A program made the translations under genes and the position numbers. 64,000 nt of DNA, taken from NCBI GenBank assembly GCA_907163375.1, contig CAJQUW010008736.1:1-64000 (forward strand), written 5' to 3'. The DNA is from Prostheceraeus crozeri (lineage: Eukaryota; Platyhelminthes; Polycladida; Euryleptidae). The notes beneath the pieces are model-generated. The model saw only the letters and a list, made by a program, of their open reading frames with translations, made no database searches and had not been told where the DNA came from. Each line of letters starts with the position of its first letter. Position 1 is the first letter of the stretch. Positions 35,664 to 48,849 of this stretch are shown one piece after another.

Positions 35664-38165
35664 GAACAGACCAGTTATGTGTCAACACTCTGTCACCTAT
35701 CGAATCCATTCTTCTTTTTTCTTTCCCTTCTAGAAGAAAAACGCTTGCGAGTATTTACATGTAATTCTCTTTCATAGGATGACATCATGGGACTGATTGT
35801 ACGCTCACACTTTTATGCTTTTATAATAATTTACTTATACATGTTATTTCTTTTCCTCAGCATTTCAATAGCAAGCGTTTCTTGTAACAAGTAAAATCAG
35901 TCAGTAAATGCAACAAAATTAGTGTGAATACAGTTCAAAATGTTGAGTCGTCTGTTTAAAAGCATCGCATTGATTTATTTATCTTAGTGGTCATTTTTTC
36001 ATAACTGGTAAATTGTGTGATGCTTGTTCGATTTGTGTTGCGTTTGTCCATTTATTAACTATTAACACTAATTTGGCGATGAGAAACTAAAATTGAACCG
36101 GCATATACATATCAAGGTGTAAATATTGCTTCTAATTTTAGACGTCTCCTGCCATTGAAAACTATTCCATGATACTCATGTACATGTATATGTAAAGTCA
36201 ATTCTCATTTCGAAGTGGTAATCATCTGCTGATGTGTATCAAAGTGGAATTTTGTTTTTTTTAGTTTTTGGAAATTTAGAATAGTTATTACGTAGAACAA
36301 TTGAATTAATTGATATTTTGATCTCAACATTATGTCATTTGAAAAGTGGCAACATATGCAAGGTATCGTGTTGTAGGCCTTAGAGTCTACAAAACTTTCA
36401 AAACTGTGGTTTGCCATGAAAGTGCAATAAAACCACTGCTGCATAGTGTCCTATTTGCGCAATTGTTTATTGTGTTGATTTATACAATTACAATTATGTA
36501 TATTGACACATTATCTAATTATATAGTAATTATATTATATATGTAATTGCTCAGCATTGTGTTGCCATTTCAATCACCATGCATGATTGTCAACTATAAA
36601 TGAGAAACAAGTGAAAGAAGTATAAGTATACTAAGTATCTATAGAAAATGATCCTTTCGTGATCTCAAAATTCTGTGGACTCATATACAGAGCAGTGAAG
36701 ATTAATTAAAAATCTCCTCCTCTGATGAGAGCACCACTGCTACCACACATATAATTTAGTAAGCAGAATATATAGATGAAATTACATCAATTGTTTCTCT
36801 TTTTTCCGTCCGAAGCCAACAAAGTTCACAATCAAACTGTTTACGCTTTGCCACTGATTATATTCTTTTTGATTATGATCTGATGATAATCAAAATGCCC
36901 TTTTACTCCGTCCAATTTGTGCAGTCATCATTTGCACTGGAAAATGCTCAAGCAAACCTGTGATATTTGTACAGATTCATTTCAAAGTGCCTCATTATCA
37001 TTTGTCTTTCATTATTTCATGTGCATCATGTATGTTTATCTGAAGAACGTTCATTTTACATCATGTTTAAATGTGTATGTTTGCAACGTTTTGACTGGCT
37101 TGCATAGTTGTATCCATAACATAATCTTTCCTTGATTTTCACACTCTACACTTCAAAACTTGCCTTTAATCAGAAAACTTCTGTTGAAATTCTTCTAACC
37201 TCTGAATTAACCTACATGAAACTGCTGACAGACAATTTTTCAAACTGCGTAGCTTTAGTCTTCACAAAGTGCATATGAGCACAGACATTATAATGCAAAT
37301 ACTTGCATAAAAGAGAAGGAAGTTCAAAAAATTGACATTTACTCACAATTTTATAATTTGCTATCAAAACTTCACTGATGTTGTTTGTGGTAGTACGATG
37401 CAAAATATGTGAATGATTTCCAGGTATTCCATGTACATATTATGATATCCATCTCTGCAATTCAACAAAGATGACAATGCTATTTTTGTATAAGAAGTAA
37501 ATCGATAAAGTACATTGAATTCTTTAACGAAATATTTATTGATTTGTATGGTAATACACCCTGTATTTGGAAATCAAGGATCATTCCAATACAATATATA
37601 AGAAAACGCCAAACCAAGAATACATATCCTGTGAGTTTTGCGAAAAATATTTTTTCATTGGTTTCCAAAAGAAAAGCGTTTACTTTCCTAATTTGAAATA
37701 AATTCCCTTACTGTGTACAACATGATTGGTTTTTAGTAATTTATAATTGGAAATGTGTGATCCACTGGTTTAGTGGTCAATTTCCTACATAGATGAGCGA
37801 TCAGGCGGCAGAGTGGTCGAGTCTATCCACAAGCAAAATTGACAATATGAAGGAACGACGTCCGGATCTCCATACCACATTTATATCAAAGCTCCAAGAA
37901 ACTAAACATATGTTACTTTATCTGGTTGTGAAATTTGATAGGATCGAGCATAGGCCTAGCAACAACAAAAATTTCTATGTGACTGCTTGTGTTTGCAAAT
38001 TGAGCACACATTCTGTTTTCCAAACTTGCTTAGCATTATTGCGGAATATTCTTTTTCAAAGATAGTTCCACTATAAGCAAGCTATATTTGCAGTCTATGT
38101 GATTAACTTTTTTCGAAAATCAAATATTCATTGGTTCAATTCAACGTTATCGTGCTAAGTATATA
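35664..38165. other. 3' UTR and downstream spacer
   Basis: AT-rich, no gene seen. The first good AATAAA after the stop is at 36426-36431, followed by a T/G-rich stretch, and may be the polyadenylation signal of the gene ending at 35663. Confidence 0.4.
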
Positions 38166-39078
38166 CAGTAGAATTCGCATATATCGGCGCCTCAAGGGAC
38201 AGACGAAAACCGCCGATATACGCGAACCGCCGATATATGCGAACTCCCTGAATTTTGAAGTTTTGTGAAATCTACACGAGCTCTGAGATCATGCCATGCA
38301 TCATACAATGTATATACGTGTATTGACTCATGAATTATTGCGTTGCTATACTTAAATACATGTACATATTGACTTATTGTCCAACATGTACAGTACATGT
38401 ACATGTAATTGTGTCTATGTAATCAATAGATATCTAAAAATTGTGCCTTTCTGAACTGATGCTTGCAACGTAAGTATCACAAACTGGATATCACTATGTT
38501 TGTCAAAAACTGAGTATGCTTTTTGAATCAAGAAGATTGAAGCTTCTTCATGCCTACATGCTTACCTGCTATATGAAGCACAAAACAAAGAAGAGTATGC
38601 ATAAATCAAGACGCTGCTAAGAGTCACGCGCTCCTTTGATGACGCAACAGTCACTAAGTCAGGTCTGACAATAGCATCGTAGGTGAAGGCGTTAACAATG
38701 CAATCATCACGTCGAATGAAAGACTAATCATGTGAGAATTATCAGTGAGATACAGTGGCAAGCCTACTTATCTTTCCTCGGCTGCTAGATTCTACAATTT
38801 TGATCAAACCCCCAAACATGACCGAGATGAATTGTAGAAGATCTAAATTTTCACATGCCACTAGAATAGCTAGAATCGGATAGTCCTAACAGAATCTGCA
38901 GCCATCCGCGTCCACATATACTGTCATTCTAGTGACTCCTCTAGGCAAAACACATCGCTTGAGGATTTCCAGGAAATCCGCCGTTATAAACGAATTTTTT
39001 TCTGTCAGGGACAGCGAAAATGCGCCGATATAGGCGAATCGCCGATATAGCCGAAGCCGATATATGCGAATTCTACTG
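38166..39078. mobile_element. pogo-like MITE with TA duplication
   Basis: CAGTAGAATTCGCATATATC at 38166 is exactly inverted at the right end (39078), with TA on both sides. Both ends hold extra copies of GCCGATATAxGCGAA. The interior of the 913-bp element has no transposase. The CAGTAGAA-type end and TA target fit the pogo/Tigger group. Confidence 0.9.
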
Positions 39079-39670
39079 TAGTATCATGGAAAAATTATAT
39101 TTTTCATGTCATCAAAAATTAAAATTACAATTCAAAAGTTTGCTGCATCTGAAATCACATCAGTGTTATGCTATATGCAATTTTGAATCAAAGGAAATAT
39201 CAAAGTTATCACTTATTTTATAGTTGCAATAACTTCCTAGAGATTTGTGAAAACTTTACGATGCATGTAATCCGCGCACTTTGCGAAAAGACCGTACTTA
39301 GCAATCTAGCATTTAAAGTTAACCGGAGCAAATGTAAAATATTTATCTCTCTTGTGGTTACTTTCGTGTGCGAGCATGCGGCGAGAAGCAAGTCAAATAC
39401 ATCAAATATTTCCTTCAATGCACTAGCATTTTCTAAATAGACTAAATCACGACACGGTTAAAAAATCGATTAATCCAGGAAGCTGAAGAATGCAACCGTA
39501 AGCAAATACCCCAGTGGAGAGTAGTATAGCGGATTAGATTATTTAAAGTATCTACGGTGTCATCAGGGAGGAACCTATGGCTGCATAAAGTAATGTTTCA
39601 GGCCCCTAACCTCCAACCTGTGCCACACGGCGAGACCAGGCCAACCATATCGAATGAGCGATTAAGAAGG

Positions 39671-40207
39671 GCTGCATCTAAGTCAGCCGCGTCTAGCTGA
39701 GCCGCGCCTTTGTTCTGATTACGCAGGCAAAAGGCCTCTAAACGAAAGATTCGCTTTCTCACGACACCGCGTCGCGTTGTCACACGAAACCGCGTCCGCC
39801 AAAAATAGCGGCAGATTTGTCTCCTCGCCATCTGTCAAATGAGTATTTCCTAATTTGAAATGTTGAAAGCTGATACTGCAAAATGACCAATATTACACTA
39901 GTCAATTGCGTGACAGCAATTCCAGGTCAGGTGTCGAACATATTTAGCAGAAATCATGGATGAATAAATCATGGGATTTCGAGTTACTTAAATTGTTTTG
40001 ATGTTGATGCTCTATAATATGAAACTCAATACCTTTTGTTCGTCAGCGTTAAGCAGGGGGATCCGTCAGCAAGAAGCAGCGACAGGTACCATTAATAGAT
40101 AAGGGAATCCGCGTCCAGTGACGCACTGAATTCATAACGCGGCTCAGACGTTGTACGATTAGACGAGGCTCAATTAGACGCAGCTCAGGTAGACGCGGCT
40201 CAGTTAG
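39671..40207. mobile_element. Possible MITE with GACGCGGCTCAG repeats at both ends
   Basis: The left block ATCTAAGTCAGCCGCGTCTA and the right block GTAGACGCGGCTCAGTTAGA are inverted over about 40 bases. The right side has four tandem copies of a 14-15-bp unit (AGACGCGGCTCAGTT) at about 40150-40205. The interior is non-coding. Boundaries are approximate. Confidence 0.5.
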
Positions 40208-40399
40208 ATGTCACCATTAAGAAGATCTCTTCAAAGTTGAGGAAACTCAACTAAAACATCAATTGCAATTTTAATTCGGATGCACGACAACATTAGGGTA
40301 ACACTGGTTAGCCATACATTCCGATGATGACACCGAACTAGTGTGTTACCGAGTACATCACTTACAACCAGAAAACTTGAAATGAAGTTTCTACAATCC

Positions 40400-40941
40400 T
40401 TAGATCTTAGTCACAGAATTCTGTGATCTTAGTACTCTGCTAGAGTGTAAGGATGGACAGCTAGCTCTCAGGAAGGAGATGCGATTACCAATGATGTTAA
40501 GGACAGCATCAGACCAATCCAAGAAGTCTGAACTTTTAAGGGCGTATTTTCTACAGGACCTTTTAACCCATGCTTTAATAAAACCCCATGATTTGTGAAT
40601 AGGCTCTCCATGATTGGTACCCCTTGCCATCAAGTCTCTTAGTTTTGGGTTGGAAATAATATTCAAGTCACCATATAGCCACATGTGAAGTCGGCTTGTA
40701 ACAGAAGATGGAATTGGAGGAATTGGCAAGGTTTGTTAATGAATTCTTTAACCTCATCAATTGAAGTATTCTTTAAAACCTGGTTGTAATTGAAAGAGGT
40801 GGTGCATTGGTAGAATACGTGAACAGGACCGAAGCACCGGTCGAAGTTTGTCGCTGGAATAAAGACGACTACACCGGTCAATCGTGGTTTTCCCTCCGTT
40901 GCTTGAAGTATATGAATGATGTGAATAAATCTTTTTTTCAC
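40400..40941 (-). pseudogene. Broken retroelement-like coding remnant
   Basis: The phrases YGDLNIISNPKLRDLMARGT and, further on, WSDAVLNIIGNRISFL match a protein segment that I associate with reverse-transcriptase elements of sponges, cnidarians and molluscs (G-D-L-x-I-x-x-x-x-K-L-R-x-L-x-x-x-G). Penelope-like elements are the likeliest class, but this is recall and not proof. A coding-like segment lies upstream of it (YNQVLKNTSIDEVKEF). It is a broken fragment of about 0.55 kb without visible ends, next to an RTE-type LINE. Confidence 0.4.
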
Positions 40942-41155
40942 TTTGACAAAAACAAGCTTAGATCAATCTACAAATTGTACTGTGCTTTCTAGCAAACGAT
41001 GATTAATGTAGACTACTCTTATGCGTACATAACTGAACCCGTAGGCTACACACTGATTCAGTGCTCTTTATTCATCAATCTTGCGGTAGAAGGTATCTCT
41101 CAATGGAAAAAGATAACTCCCAGATGTCCCACTAATTTTTGCAACTCACATATCC

Positions 41156-42720
41156 TAGACCACCATCATCATCATCATCAGCCTTTCGTGCCACTGCTCG
41201 CAGATGGCGTCCACTCCCCCCCTCCAGCTTCTTTGATCTTGCGCTTTCTGAATCCAGTTGATTCCGCTCTTTTTCTCAATATCGTCTCTCCATCTTCTCC
41301 TTGGCCTTCCTCTTCGCCTTGGTCTTTCTAGTGGCGTCCATTCCGTTACTTTCTTGGCCCATTTGTTGTTGTTCATTCTGGCTAGGTGTCCTGCCCAGTG
41401 TCCCTTCATCGTTCTAATTTTACTATGTCAATGATTCTTGTCCTTTCTATGATGTCCTCGTTCTGTATTTTGTCCTTCCTCGTGATGTTAAACATTGCTC
41501 TTTCCATATTTCTTTGTGCCACAGCCAGTTTTCATTCTTGTCGTTCTGTTAGTGTCCACGCTTCTGCACCATACGTGATTGATGGCAGTATGACCGGATC
41601 AAACAATCTTCGTTTCAGACATATTGGGATGTTCCTGTGTTTGAATAGTTTGCTGTATTGTCCGAACCTTCTCCAACCAGTATTTATTCTGTGATCTATT
41701 TCTCTGCCAATTTCGTTATTTGCTGTTAGCCATCATACAAAGTATTGGTATTCATTTACTTCTTCTAGCATTTCTCCATCAATTTGAATTCCATGTCGCA
41801 TTGTTTGCTTTGCTATTTCATTGCACATAACTTTTGTTTTCTTCTTGTTCATCTTCATACCATCTTTCCTTCCTTCTTCGTTTAATGATGCTATGATTCT
41901 CTGTAGGTCTTCTTCTGTATTCGTCTCCGTTTCTCTATATGTCATCCGCAAATCTGAGATTGTTTAGTTTTTCTCCGTTTACGCTGACTCCTTCTCTGAT
42001 GTCTAATCTTCGAAATATTTCTTCTAATGCTGCTGTGAAGAGAATTGGTGATAAAGTATTACCCTGACGCACTCCCTTCATGATTTTCTTCACCTTTTCA
42101 CTCATAATGTCGGTTCTGATCTGTGCTGTATCACCGTTGTATGCTTTTTTCAGGATGTTAATAAACTTCGCTTGTACTCCTTGCTTTGTTAGAGCATCAA
42201 ATACTGCTTTGTGCTTAATAGAGTCAAATGCCTTCTCGTAGTCAATGAAGGCCATATATAAAGGCATTTGGCATTCACTTGCTTTTTCAAGGGCTTGTGT
42301 GACTGAGGGGAGATGGTCAATAGTGCCATATCCTTTACGATATGCAGCTTGTTCAGGGGGTTGATTGTCCTCTAATATGTTTGATATTCTTCGTTTCACG
42401 ACTGTCAATATATATTTTGTAGACGTGGGATAAAAGGCCGAATGGTCGGTAGTTGCTCAGTTCCATTTTGTCTCCTTTTTTATATCAGTGATATTATCGT
42501 GTTCTTCCATGTTTCTGGTATCGTTTCTTCTATTGTTATTTGATTAAACAGATCTGTCAACTTTTTTATTATTGTTTGTCACCCAGCCTTAATCATTTCA
42601 ATTACCATCCCATCTTCGCCTGGAGCTTTCTCGTTCTTCATATCTTTGATAGCTTTTCCTACTTCTTCCTCTAAGAAGATTGGTTCATTTTCTATCGATG
42701 CTGATTGCATATTTTCATGG
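41156..42720 (-). mobile_element. RTE-like LINE, 5'-truncated and broken
   Basis: Read on the minus strand, reverse-transcriptase motifs occur in order: NEKAPGEDGM, LSNYRPFGLLSHVYKI, QPPEQAAYRKGYGTIDHL, MAFIDYEKAFDS, GVRQGNTLSPILFTAAL and LNNLRFADDI with the F-A-D-D catalytic pair. Then come the thumb and the C-terminal RTE signature RPRRRGRPRRRWRDDI. The 3' end is a GAT repeat (ATC on plus, 41164-41180), the tail type used by RTE elements. The reading frame is interrupted several times. No endonuclease domain remains, so it is dead. Confidence 0.88.
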
Positions 42721-44470
42721 TTATCCTGAAATATGGCCTAAAGCATGTCTTGCAATGCACTTCAGTAAAAAATAATATGTAACACATGCATTTGTCATAA
42801 AATAACTCAACACAACACAGGCTTTAATGTACACGTACAATAAAATTCACTGACCGACCTAAAATACAGTCGAGTTTCATTAATCCGGTCGGCTACGCTT
42901 CCAGACTACTGGCCGAATTAATATGACAACCGGATTAATAAACCAGGCGACAAAACACTGAAACCGGATCAGTCCGAGATGACCGAGTTGGGAGCGATTG
43001 AATCATGTTACCAAAAAAAAGATAGATTCCAGTATAGCCCTACAATCCCTGCTCTTCGGAGCTCAAAATAGCCCGAGTGAAGTACGGGCTAAATAGTGAA
43101 TAGGAAATAACTTTGGTGGGAGGGTTGCAAATTTTAGTACATGCTATTGGTTTGAAGATGCATTGTAGGTGTTTGGGAAAGGAATTGAACGCCTATGAGG
43201 TTTCTTGGTAGGTTGACCGAAGTAGACGGTGAAAATTCGGACCCGTTTGCTGCATAGATAGCAACCATCGAAAAATAACTTCATTATGAATGCATGAGAG
43301 AGCATGGTCAAAGACGTTGGAATACATTCAAATTTAGGCACATTCAGCTATAAATTGACAGGTCTACAATCTTCTCTTTTGAGGACACACATAGATAGAT
43401 CTGAGATAGAAGCGTTGGTCAAGATTGCTGGAACAGTAGAAAATAGTAGAAATAGAATTAAAAACAGTATTGCTCAAAACAGTAAGAAAGAAAGTTATCC
43501 ACCGAAACCGAATAGAACTGGTCGAAGACAATTATGTACAACTCTTGCATAGGACAGCCATCTACGACTCGAATGGCTGTGAAGAGAATACATGGGATTT
43601 CCACCTCATATAGACAAGAAAAATAAATTATGACAAAATTCAAATACTCAGATGTGGCATGGTCTCTCGAGCTACAAGGTTGGTTAAGATCTGGATTGAG
43701 CTGATTTTTTAGGCAGCTACCGAATTACGTAAAGCAAGCGAAGAAAAGAATTTTACAATGGAGTTGCGTGGAGGATGAAACATAAAATATTGCGGGAACA
43801 GATGGGCAGCTTGAAGAAAGACATGGAAACCATCAGAGTGTTGTCTGTGAATGCACAGGACCATAGCAGCCATGGTAGCAGCTGTTGAAAAGAGACAAAC
43901 AGAAAAAGGAAGAGTTCAGCCAGATTTAACCATTCAAAATACAAACCAACCAATCGACCTAGAATCATGCTTGATTACAGCTACATGCAGTTTGAAACGA
44001 TAAATTTCAGTGATTAATTAGTGACAGGTTATTGCACATCCATTTATCGAAGTTTTCCAGAGCCAGAGGCTCCGTTTCTCTCTTTCTCTCCCTCTGTGTG
44101 GCCCAGGTCTCATGGGAAATCGTTATTTGCATAAAAATCCGATACTCTATCACAACAGAGAATTAGAACGGACATACACATTGAATAATAAACTATTTCG
44201 TGGTGATGCGTCAGGAATGTGTAAAACGATGGTGGCTACCAATGGTTGACAGTCGGAGGGAGTAACGGCAGCTATGTAAGTGCTCTTTGCAAAGTTCGCG
44301 GTTATTTATTACATCATCATTTCCGTTATCAGAAAATCATTTGGATAAAATAACTGACAGAGCTAGAATATATCACCATTCGGTAAGAATTTGAAATCAT
44401 GAGAGCTTTCAGTAATTTGATTTTTCTTAGGATCTATCAATCGCCAGTTTATACGATATATTAGGTCCTG
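42721..44470. other. Spacer without a supported gene
   Basis: A CAGTCGAGTTTCATTAATCC sequence preceded by TA at 42867 looks like one end of another pogo-like MITE, but no second end is found. An open frame at 43304-43552 has no recognisable motif. Confidence 0.4.
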
Positions 44471-45095
44471 TCTTAGACTGTCTTAGGTCCCTTGCTGTTC
44501 TCTTTCTTTGTTCGTGATCTTGAGCATTTTGTATACAGCAACAATTATGTATTTATTGTTAGTTATGCCGACGATGTGTCTTATGTGTACTCCTGTATAT
44601 TCAACATCGGACCATTGATAACAAGATGAATATCAAGTATGATAAATATACTGAAATGTTCATAACATGCAGTAGCAAATTTGACTGTCGCCCATATGTT
44701 CTTGCAAATATTGAACTGGTTGACCACGCATGCATTCTTGGTGTGATAATTGATCAGAAACTTTCACGGACTGAGCATACTGAGAAAATTTGTAAAAAAG
44801 GCATCATCTAAATCAGCAATTTTATGACAATTGAAGCCTTACAACTATGCAAGATATACAACAAAAACTTGTACTACTCATGTATGAAATCCATAATCGA
44901 ATATTGCTCGACTATTTTGTGTAAACTTGAATTGTACTAAGAGTCACGTGACTGAGCGTATGCAGTAGCGTTGTCACAAAATTATTTGCGGTAGTAGCAG
45001 CTGTACATGTAATTGCTCCTATTTTGTACCTGTGGACTATCGCCGTGCTGTGCAAGGATTCAAACTTTTTTGAGAACATTGCCTCTGAAGCTGAT
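44470..45095 (+). pseudogene. Decayed CR1/L2-like LINE reverse-transcriptase fragment
   Basis: The fragment LGPLLFSFFVRDLEHF followed by VSYADDVSYV is the RT core with its Y-A-D-D catalytic motif (44564-44575). The thumb region follows in another frame (CILGVIIDQKLSRTEH, then a segment with SIIEYCSTIL). Order and spacing match CR1/L2 or Jockey-type LINEs. It has several stops and frame changes and no tail is seen. Confidence 0.7.
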
Positions 45096-45266
45096 AAGTA
45101 ATTTTAGGCAGTTAAACCTGTTTTAATTTTTAAGTGCAGGAAAAGTCACTAATTTTCTTCTGCTGAATAAATAGTATCGATTAGATGTTGCTCAAGCAGG
45201 TTTAAGCTGCTTAAAATTTCTGATGAAAAGATCATTCCTTCTTTCCTGGCAGAAAAGTTCTATTTT

Positions 45267-45380
45267 GTAATAGATAATGTACAGATTTGAGGTCATTATT
45301 GCTATAATTACCGAGAGCCGAAGGCTCGAGGTTATTATGACAAATAATGACCGAAGAAATCTATGCATTATCTGTTATAA
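45267..45380. repeat. Palindrome with GAA cap, solitary
   Basis: Arms of about 50 bases (TAATAGATAATGTACAGATT outward, GGTCATTATTGCTATAATTA inward) pair imperfectly. They close with GAGCC-GAA-GGCTC at 45315-45327. No recombinase gene is adjacent. It has the same architecture as the hairpins at 18986, 50567 and 56812. Confidence 0.88.
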
Positions 45381-47026
45381 TGCATGACCTTTTTCATAGA
45401 AGTCTGCACAAGGTTGATAATTTCCAACCAGGAAAATAATTACCTGCTTCGTGGAGCTTATTAACCTGTGGACATAGAAAGCCTTGCAAAGGCATGCATT
45501 ATTTGTACATAACAACGATACATCCAAAATTCTAGATCATTCACTACATAGATGTAGAGACACATTTGATTTCAATGAAGTCACAAAAAATGCCAATGAT
45601 CAATAGATATGAGCATCGAATGAGAATAAAGGATTCATGAAATCTATGAACCACACAAACACTTGCAGGCTAGCTCGTCAGAACCATAGAAGTAGATAAT
45701 AGTACACTAGAATGGAAGTTTGATATCTTGCCTATATACAATGATGGCACATGGAAAATCTATGGTTTGTAGATCAGATTCGGTCTAAAACATTATATCA
45801 TAGTCAAACTATTCGTCAAGTTGATTGTCGAAATTGTTGACACAAATCACAGGATCTTCATGAAGAGAATTTTTTTATTGAAATGGTGGTATTATATCAT
45901 GTGAAATAGCCCACTATTCCATGAATTAACATGCTGTGTCTATTTGTGCCAGTCATTCACAACTATCATTCCAATTTTTCAACGCTGGAATGCGAATTAA
46001 AATTTGGTTCAGAGTCATATTGAAAGTGGTCAGTGCACTGGTTGGAAGAACATCTCAAGAATTCACAGATAAATTTTCTACTTATTGGATAATTTCTCGG
46101 TCAAGCGGTAAAGAAACCTAGTGCTTTTCTAAAATAAACACACTGAAAGCTTCTTTATCTACAATAATTTCTCAGATAAATTGAATGTCGCCGGAACTCT
46201 TCAATTAATCATTGAATGACTTATGTGAAATAGTTTGATGATATTTTGGTAGGTGATATTCGAATGCATATAGAGATTTTGAAAATTGTTCAAATATAAT
46301 GAACAGGATCCCTTTAAAGTAAAATGAATACCCGAAGATTTACTGGCCTTTGATTTCAAGCTGGAGTAATGCATGCTCTGTAAATCAGCATTACAAGTTG
46401 CGTATGTGTCTGGTTATAAACTTGACAGATTATAAGAGCGATATTTCAAAATGATGAACGTACAGAACGTTTGAAAGGATTTCCTTCTTTGTCATCCTGT
46501 CGCCGCAGTATTTCATAAATTCTTTATCGCTTTTCTGTACATGATCTTTGGACATGGGGCAGCAATCCAGATCACAAATTGGCTTGATAAATATAGATGC
46601 CAACCAGAAAACTTGGAAACCAGCTCACACAATTTGCATTTTGCCCCAACTAAGTTCCATAATTTTCATGCAATTTCCATTCTAGGACTTTCTATGGTAT
46701 TGTTAATTTTTATGGTCAGAACAGCCTCCGATGACAATCATCCCTTACACCATCTGATTCCTGGAAAGTTGAAATAGTGGCAAATACGTTATCCTTTTTG
46801 CAAAACTGTCGCTAGACGTAATTCCTTCTTCGTCACAATGGCAAGGTTGGCTAATGACGGCTTTTCTTTGTAATGTTCTTTTGAGCTTTATTTTATATGA
46901 TAATTTATGCTACACTGAAGCATCGTTCAATCACTTTTGTTATTGACTTTTTGTATATGTGATGTCATTGAATATTTTTATGCTAAATCTTACGATTTTC
47001 ATTAATGAGGTCTTGATAATAATATA
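45381..47026. other. AT-rich spacer without a supported gene
   Basis: Short open frames only (for example 46541-46777), with no domain or splice context. Confidence 0.5.
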
Positions 47027-48410
47027 CTCACTGACATAAATAATGAAACCAACTATCATTGACTTGAATGGAAGTTTGTTTCATTTTTTTCTATGGTTTG
47101 AAATGATATCTCGCTTTCTATGTATCACCATTGAACTCCATATGATAAGGGAAATGATATAGGACCATGAAATTTCAAAATTTGATATTGATCACAGTAA
47201 CAGCTACAAGTTGAACAGAATCACCACCTACTGCTGACCAGATTTGACTTATGAAATGGCGCACGATAACTTTACCAGAGGAATGGCAATTGGGATGATG
47301 CGTTGTGGGGAAAGTTCTACAACTGTTGCGAAAGAATTGAAAATTTCAAGGGTCGTTGTATGGAGGTGGTGGTGTCGCTGGAAAGCAGAAGGAAATGTGG
47401 AAAAGAAGAACGGATCAGGAAGACCAAGGGTATCATCCAAGCGGACAGATGCACGCTTAGTTTTAGCTACTAAAAGAAACAGATTTGTGTCCGTCCCGAA
47501 GCTAATTGTGTACTGGAAGGTTGCTGGGAACGTTGCCTGTAGCGTTCGAACTGCATATCGAAGATTGCGAGAAGCTGGTATACAGTCTCGACGACCCGCT
47601 GTGAGAATTCCGCTGAGCCTGGAACATCGAAGGAGACGAGTGACGTGGTGTCAATGTCATCAGTCGTGGAGTGACAGTCAGTGGGAACGTGTGCTCTGGA
47701 CTGATGAATCGAGGTTTACTCTCGATTTCAACGATGGTCGGATCCGTGTTCATCGCTTGCCAAGTGAACGATTTGCTCCATGTTGCGTCAAAGAACACGA
47801 CCGGTACGGCGGCGGTAGTGTCATGGTTTGGGCCGGTATCTGGCACAATGGAAAAACACCAGCAATCGTAGTGAAAGGAACATTGACAGGACAGCGATAT
47901 GCCGACGAGATCGTGACACCGGTCGTGGTTCCAGCAGTGACATCGAATCAATTGATTTTCAGGATGACAACGCAAGGCCCCATCGCGCTTCAGTGGTCTC
48001 TAACAGGATAGCAAGCAGTGGAATCCCAACCTTGGAATGGCCCTCACGTTCTCCCGACCTCTCCCCCATCGAGCACTGCTGGGATGAACTTGGTCACAGA
48101 GTGAGGGAGAGGTACAACCACCCACCAGTGTCTTTGAAGATGTTGGCCGACAGACTGATCGAGCAGTGGAACCTCTTAGACCTGGCATTCATCCAGCGAC
48201 TGTGCTCATCCATGCCCTCACGCATCGATGCCTGTTTGGATGCTCGCGGTGGTCACACCCGTTTCTAACTTAAGTTGATAAAATCATGAGTATCAAATTA
48301 AATGTTTTTGAGTTTTCTCCTTTTACAAACAACAAACAAACGTACAGTACAACCAAGTTTAAGTCATAAGTATTCATATCAAGACTTGTTTCATTCTTTT
48401 TGTCACTGAG
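47027..48410 (+). mobile_element. Tc1-like transposon, nearly complete
   Basis: Ends CTCACTGACATAAATAATGA and the inverse of CTCAGTGACAAAAAGAATGA, with TA on each side (47025-47026, 48411-48412). At 1,384 bases it has the usual Tc1 size. It carries one transposase gene in plus orientation and abuts the YR-B element only six bases further on. Confidence 0.93.
47244..48268 (+). pseudogene. Tc1-like transposase with a frameshift
   Basis: Cut-and-paste transposase of the Tc1 group. The first frame (47244-48011) has an N-terminal helix-turn-helix (MAIGMMRCGESSTTVAKELK), an AT-hook-like linker (KKNGSGRPR) and a second HTH. The first catalytic Asp is in RVLWTDESRF and the GGGSVMVWAGI block follows. 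After a frame change at about 47950, the second frame gives FQDDNARPHRA (second Asp) and RSPDLSPIEHCWDEL (Glu) to a stop at 48268. There are 34 residues between the last two acids, so the triad is DD34E. About 340 residues in all is normal length. Apart from the frame change it is intact, suggesting recent activity in this lineage. Confidence 0.92.
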
Positions 48411-48465
48411 TATAGTTATTCTAACCCAAAAATGATGAAATTCCTGTCGATTTCTACATCAATCA

Positions 48466-48509
48466 GCGGACACTAATGCCGCAGTTGGCATTATTGTCCG
48501 CTAATTGAT
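48466..48509. repeat. Subterminal hairpin of YR-B
   Basis: AATCAGCGGACACTAATGCC pairs with GGCATTATTGTCCGCTAATT across a short centre. A further GCATTATTGTCCGG follows at about 48538. Confidence 0.75.
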
Positions 48510-48849
48510 ATATGAATTTGCATTGAATTAAAAACCGCATTATTGTCCGGCAGAACACTCTATGGCAAAAAATCTGAAAGAACATAGAACATAAGCAAAC
48601 TGCAAACATAGAAATTACTCATACTACAAGTGCTGTCCATTCTAATCCAAATAAAATTCTATCACAAACCCATTCTTTCTCAGAATTGAAGTCGGGCGCC
48701 GAACAGCTCCAGACTCGCTTGATACAGTTGTCTTTGTTTCAGAAACAGAATAATGAGTTGAAAAAACCTGGGATGATGTCGATCCACTGTTGTCCTCAAT
48801 ACAAATATCCCTTTGTTGGGTTTCGGCTCGGTGAATACTGCTGCTTAAA

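Noticed and set aside
43304-43552. 82-codon frame as a host exon
   Set aside because: No recognisable domain, no convincing acceptor or donor in phase, and no neighbouring exons.
47502-47975. 157-codon minus-strand frame
   Set aside because: Antisense shadow of the Tc1 transposase, which has all catalytic motifs on plus.
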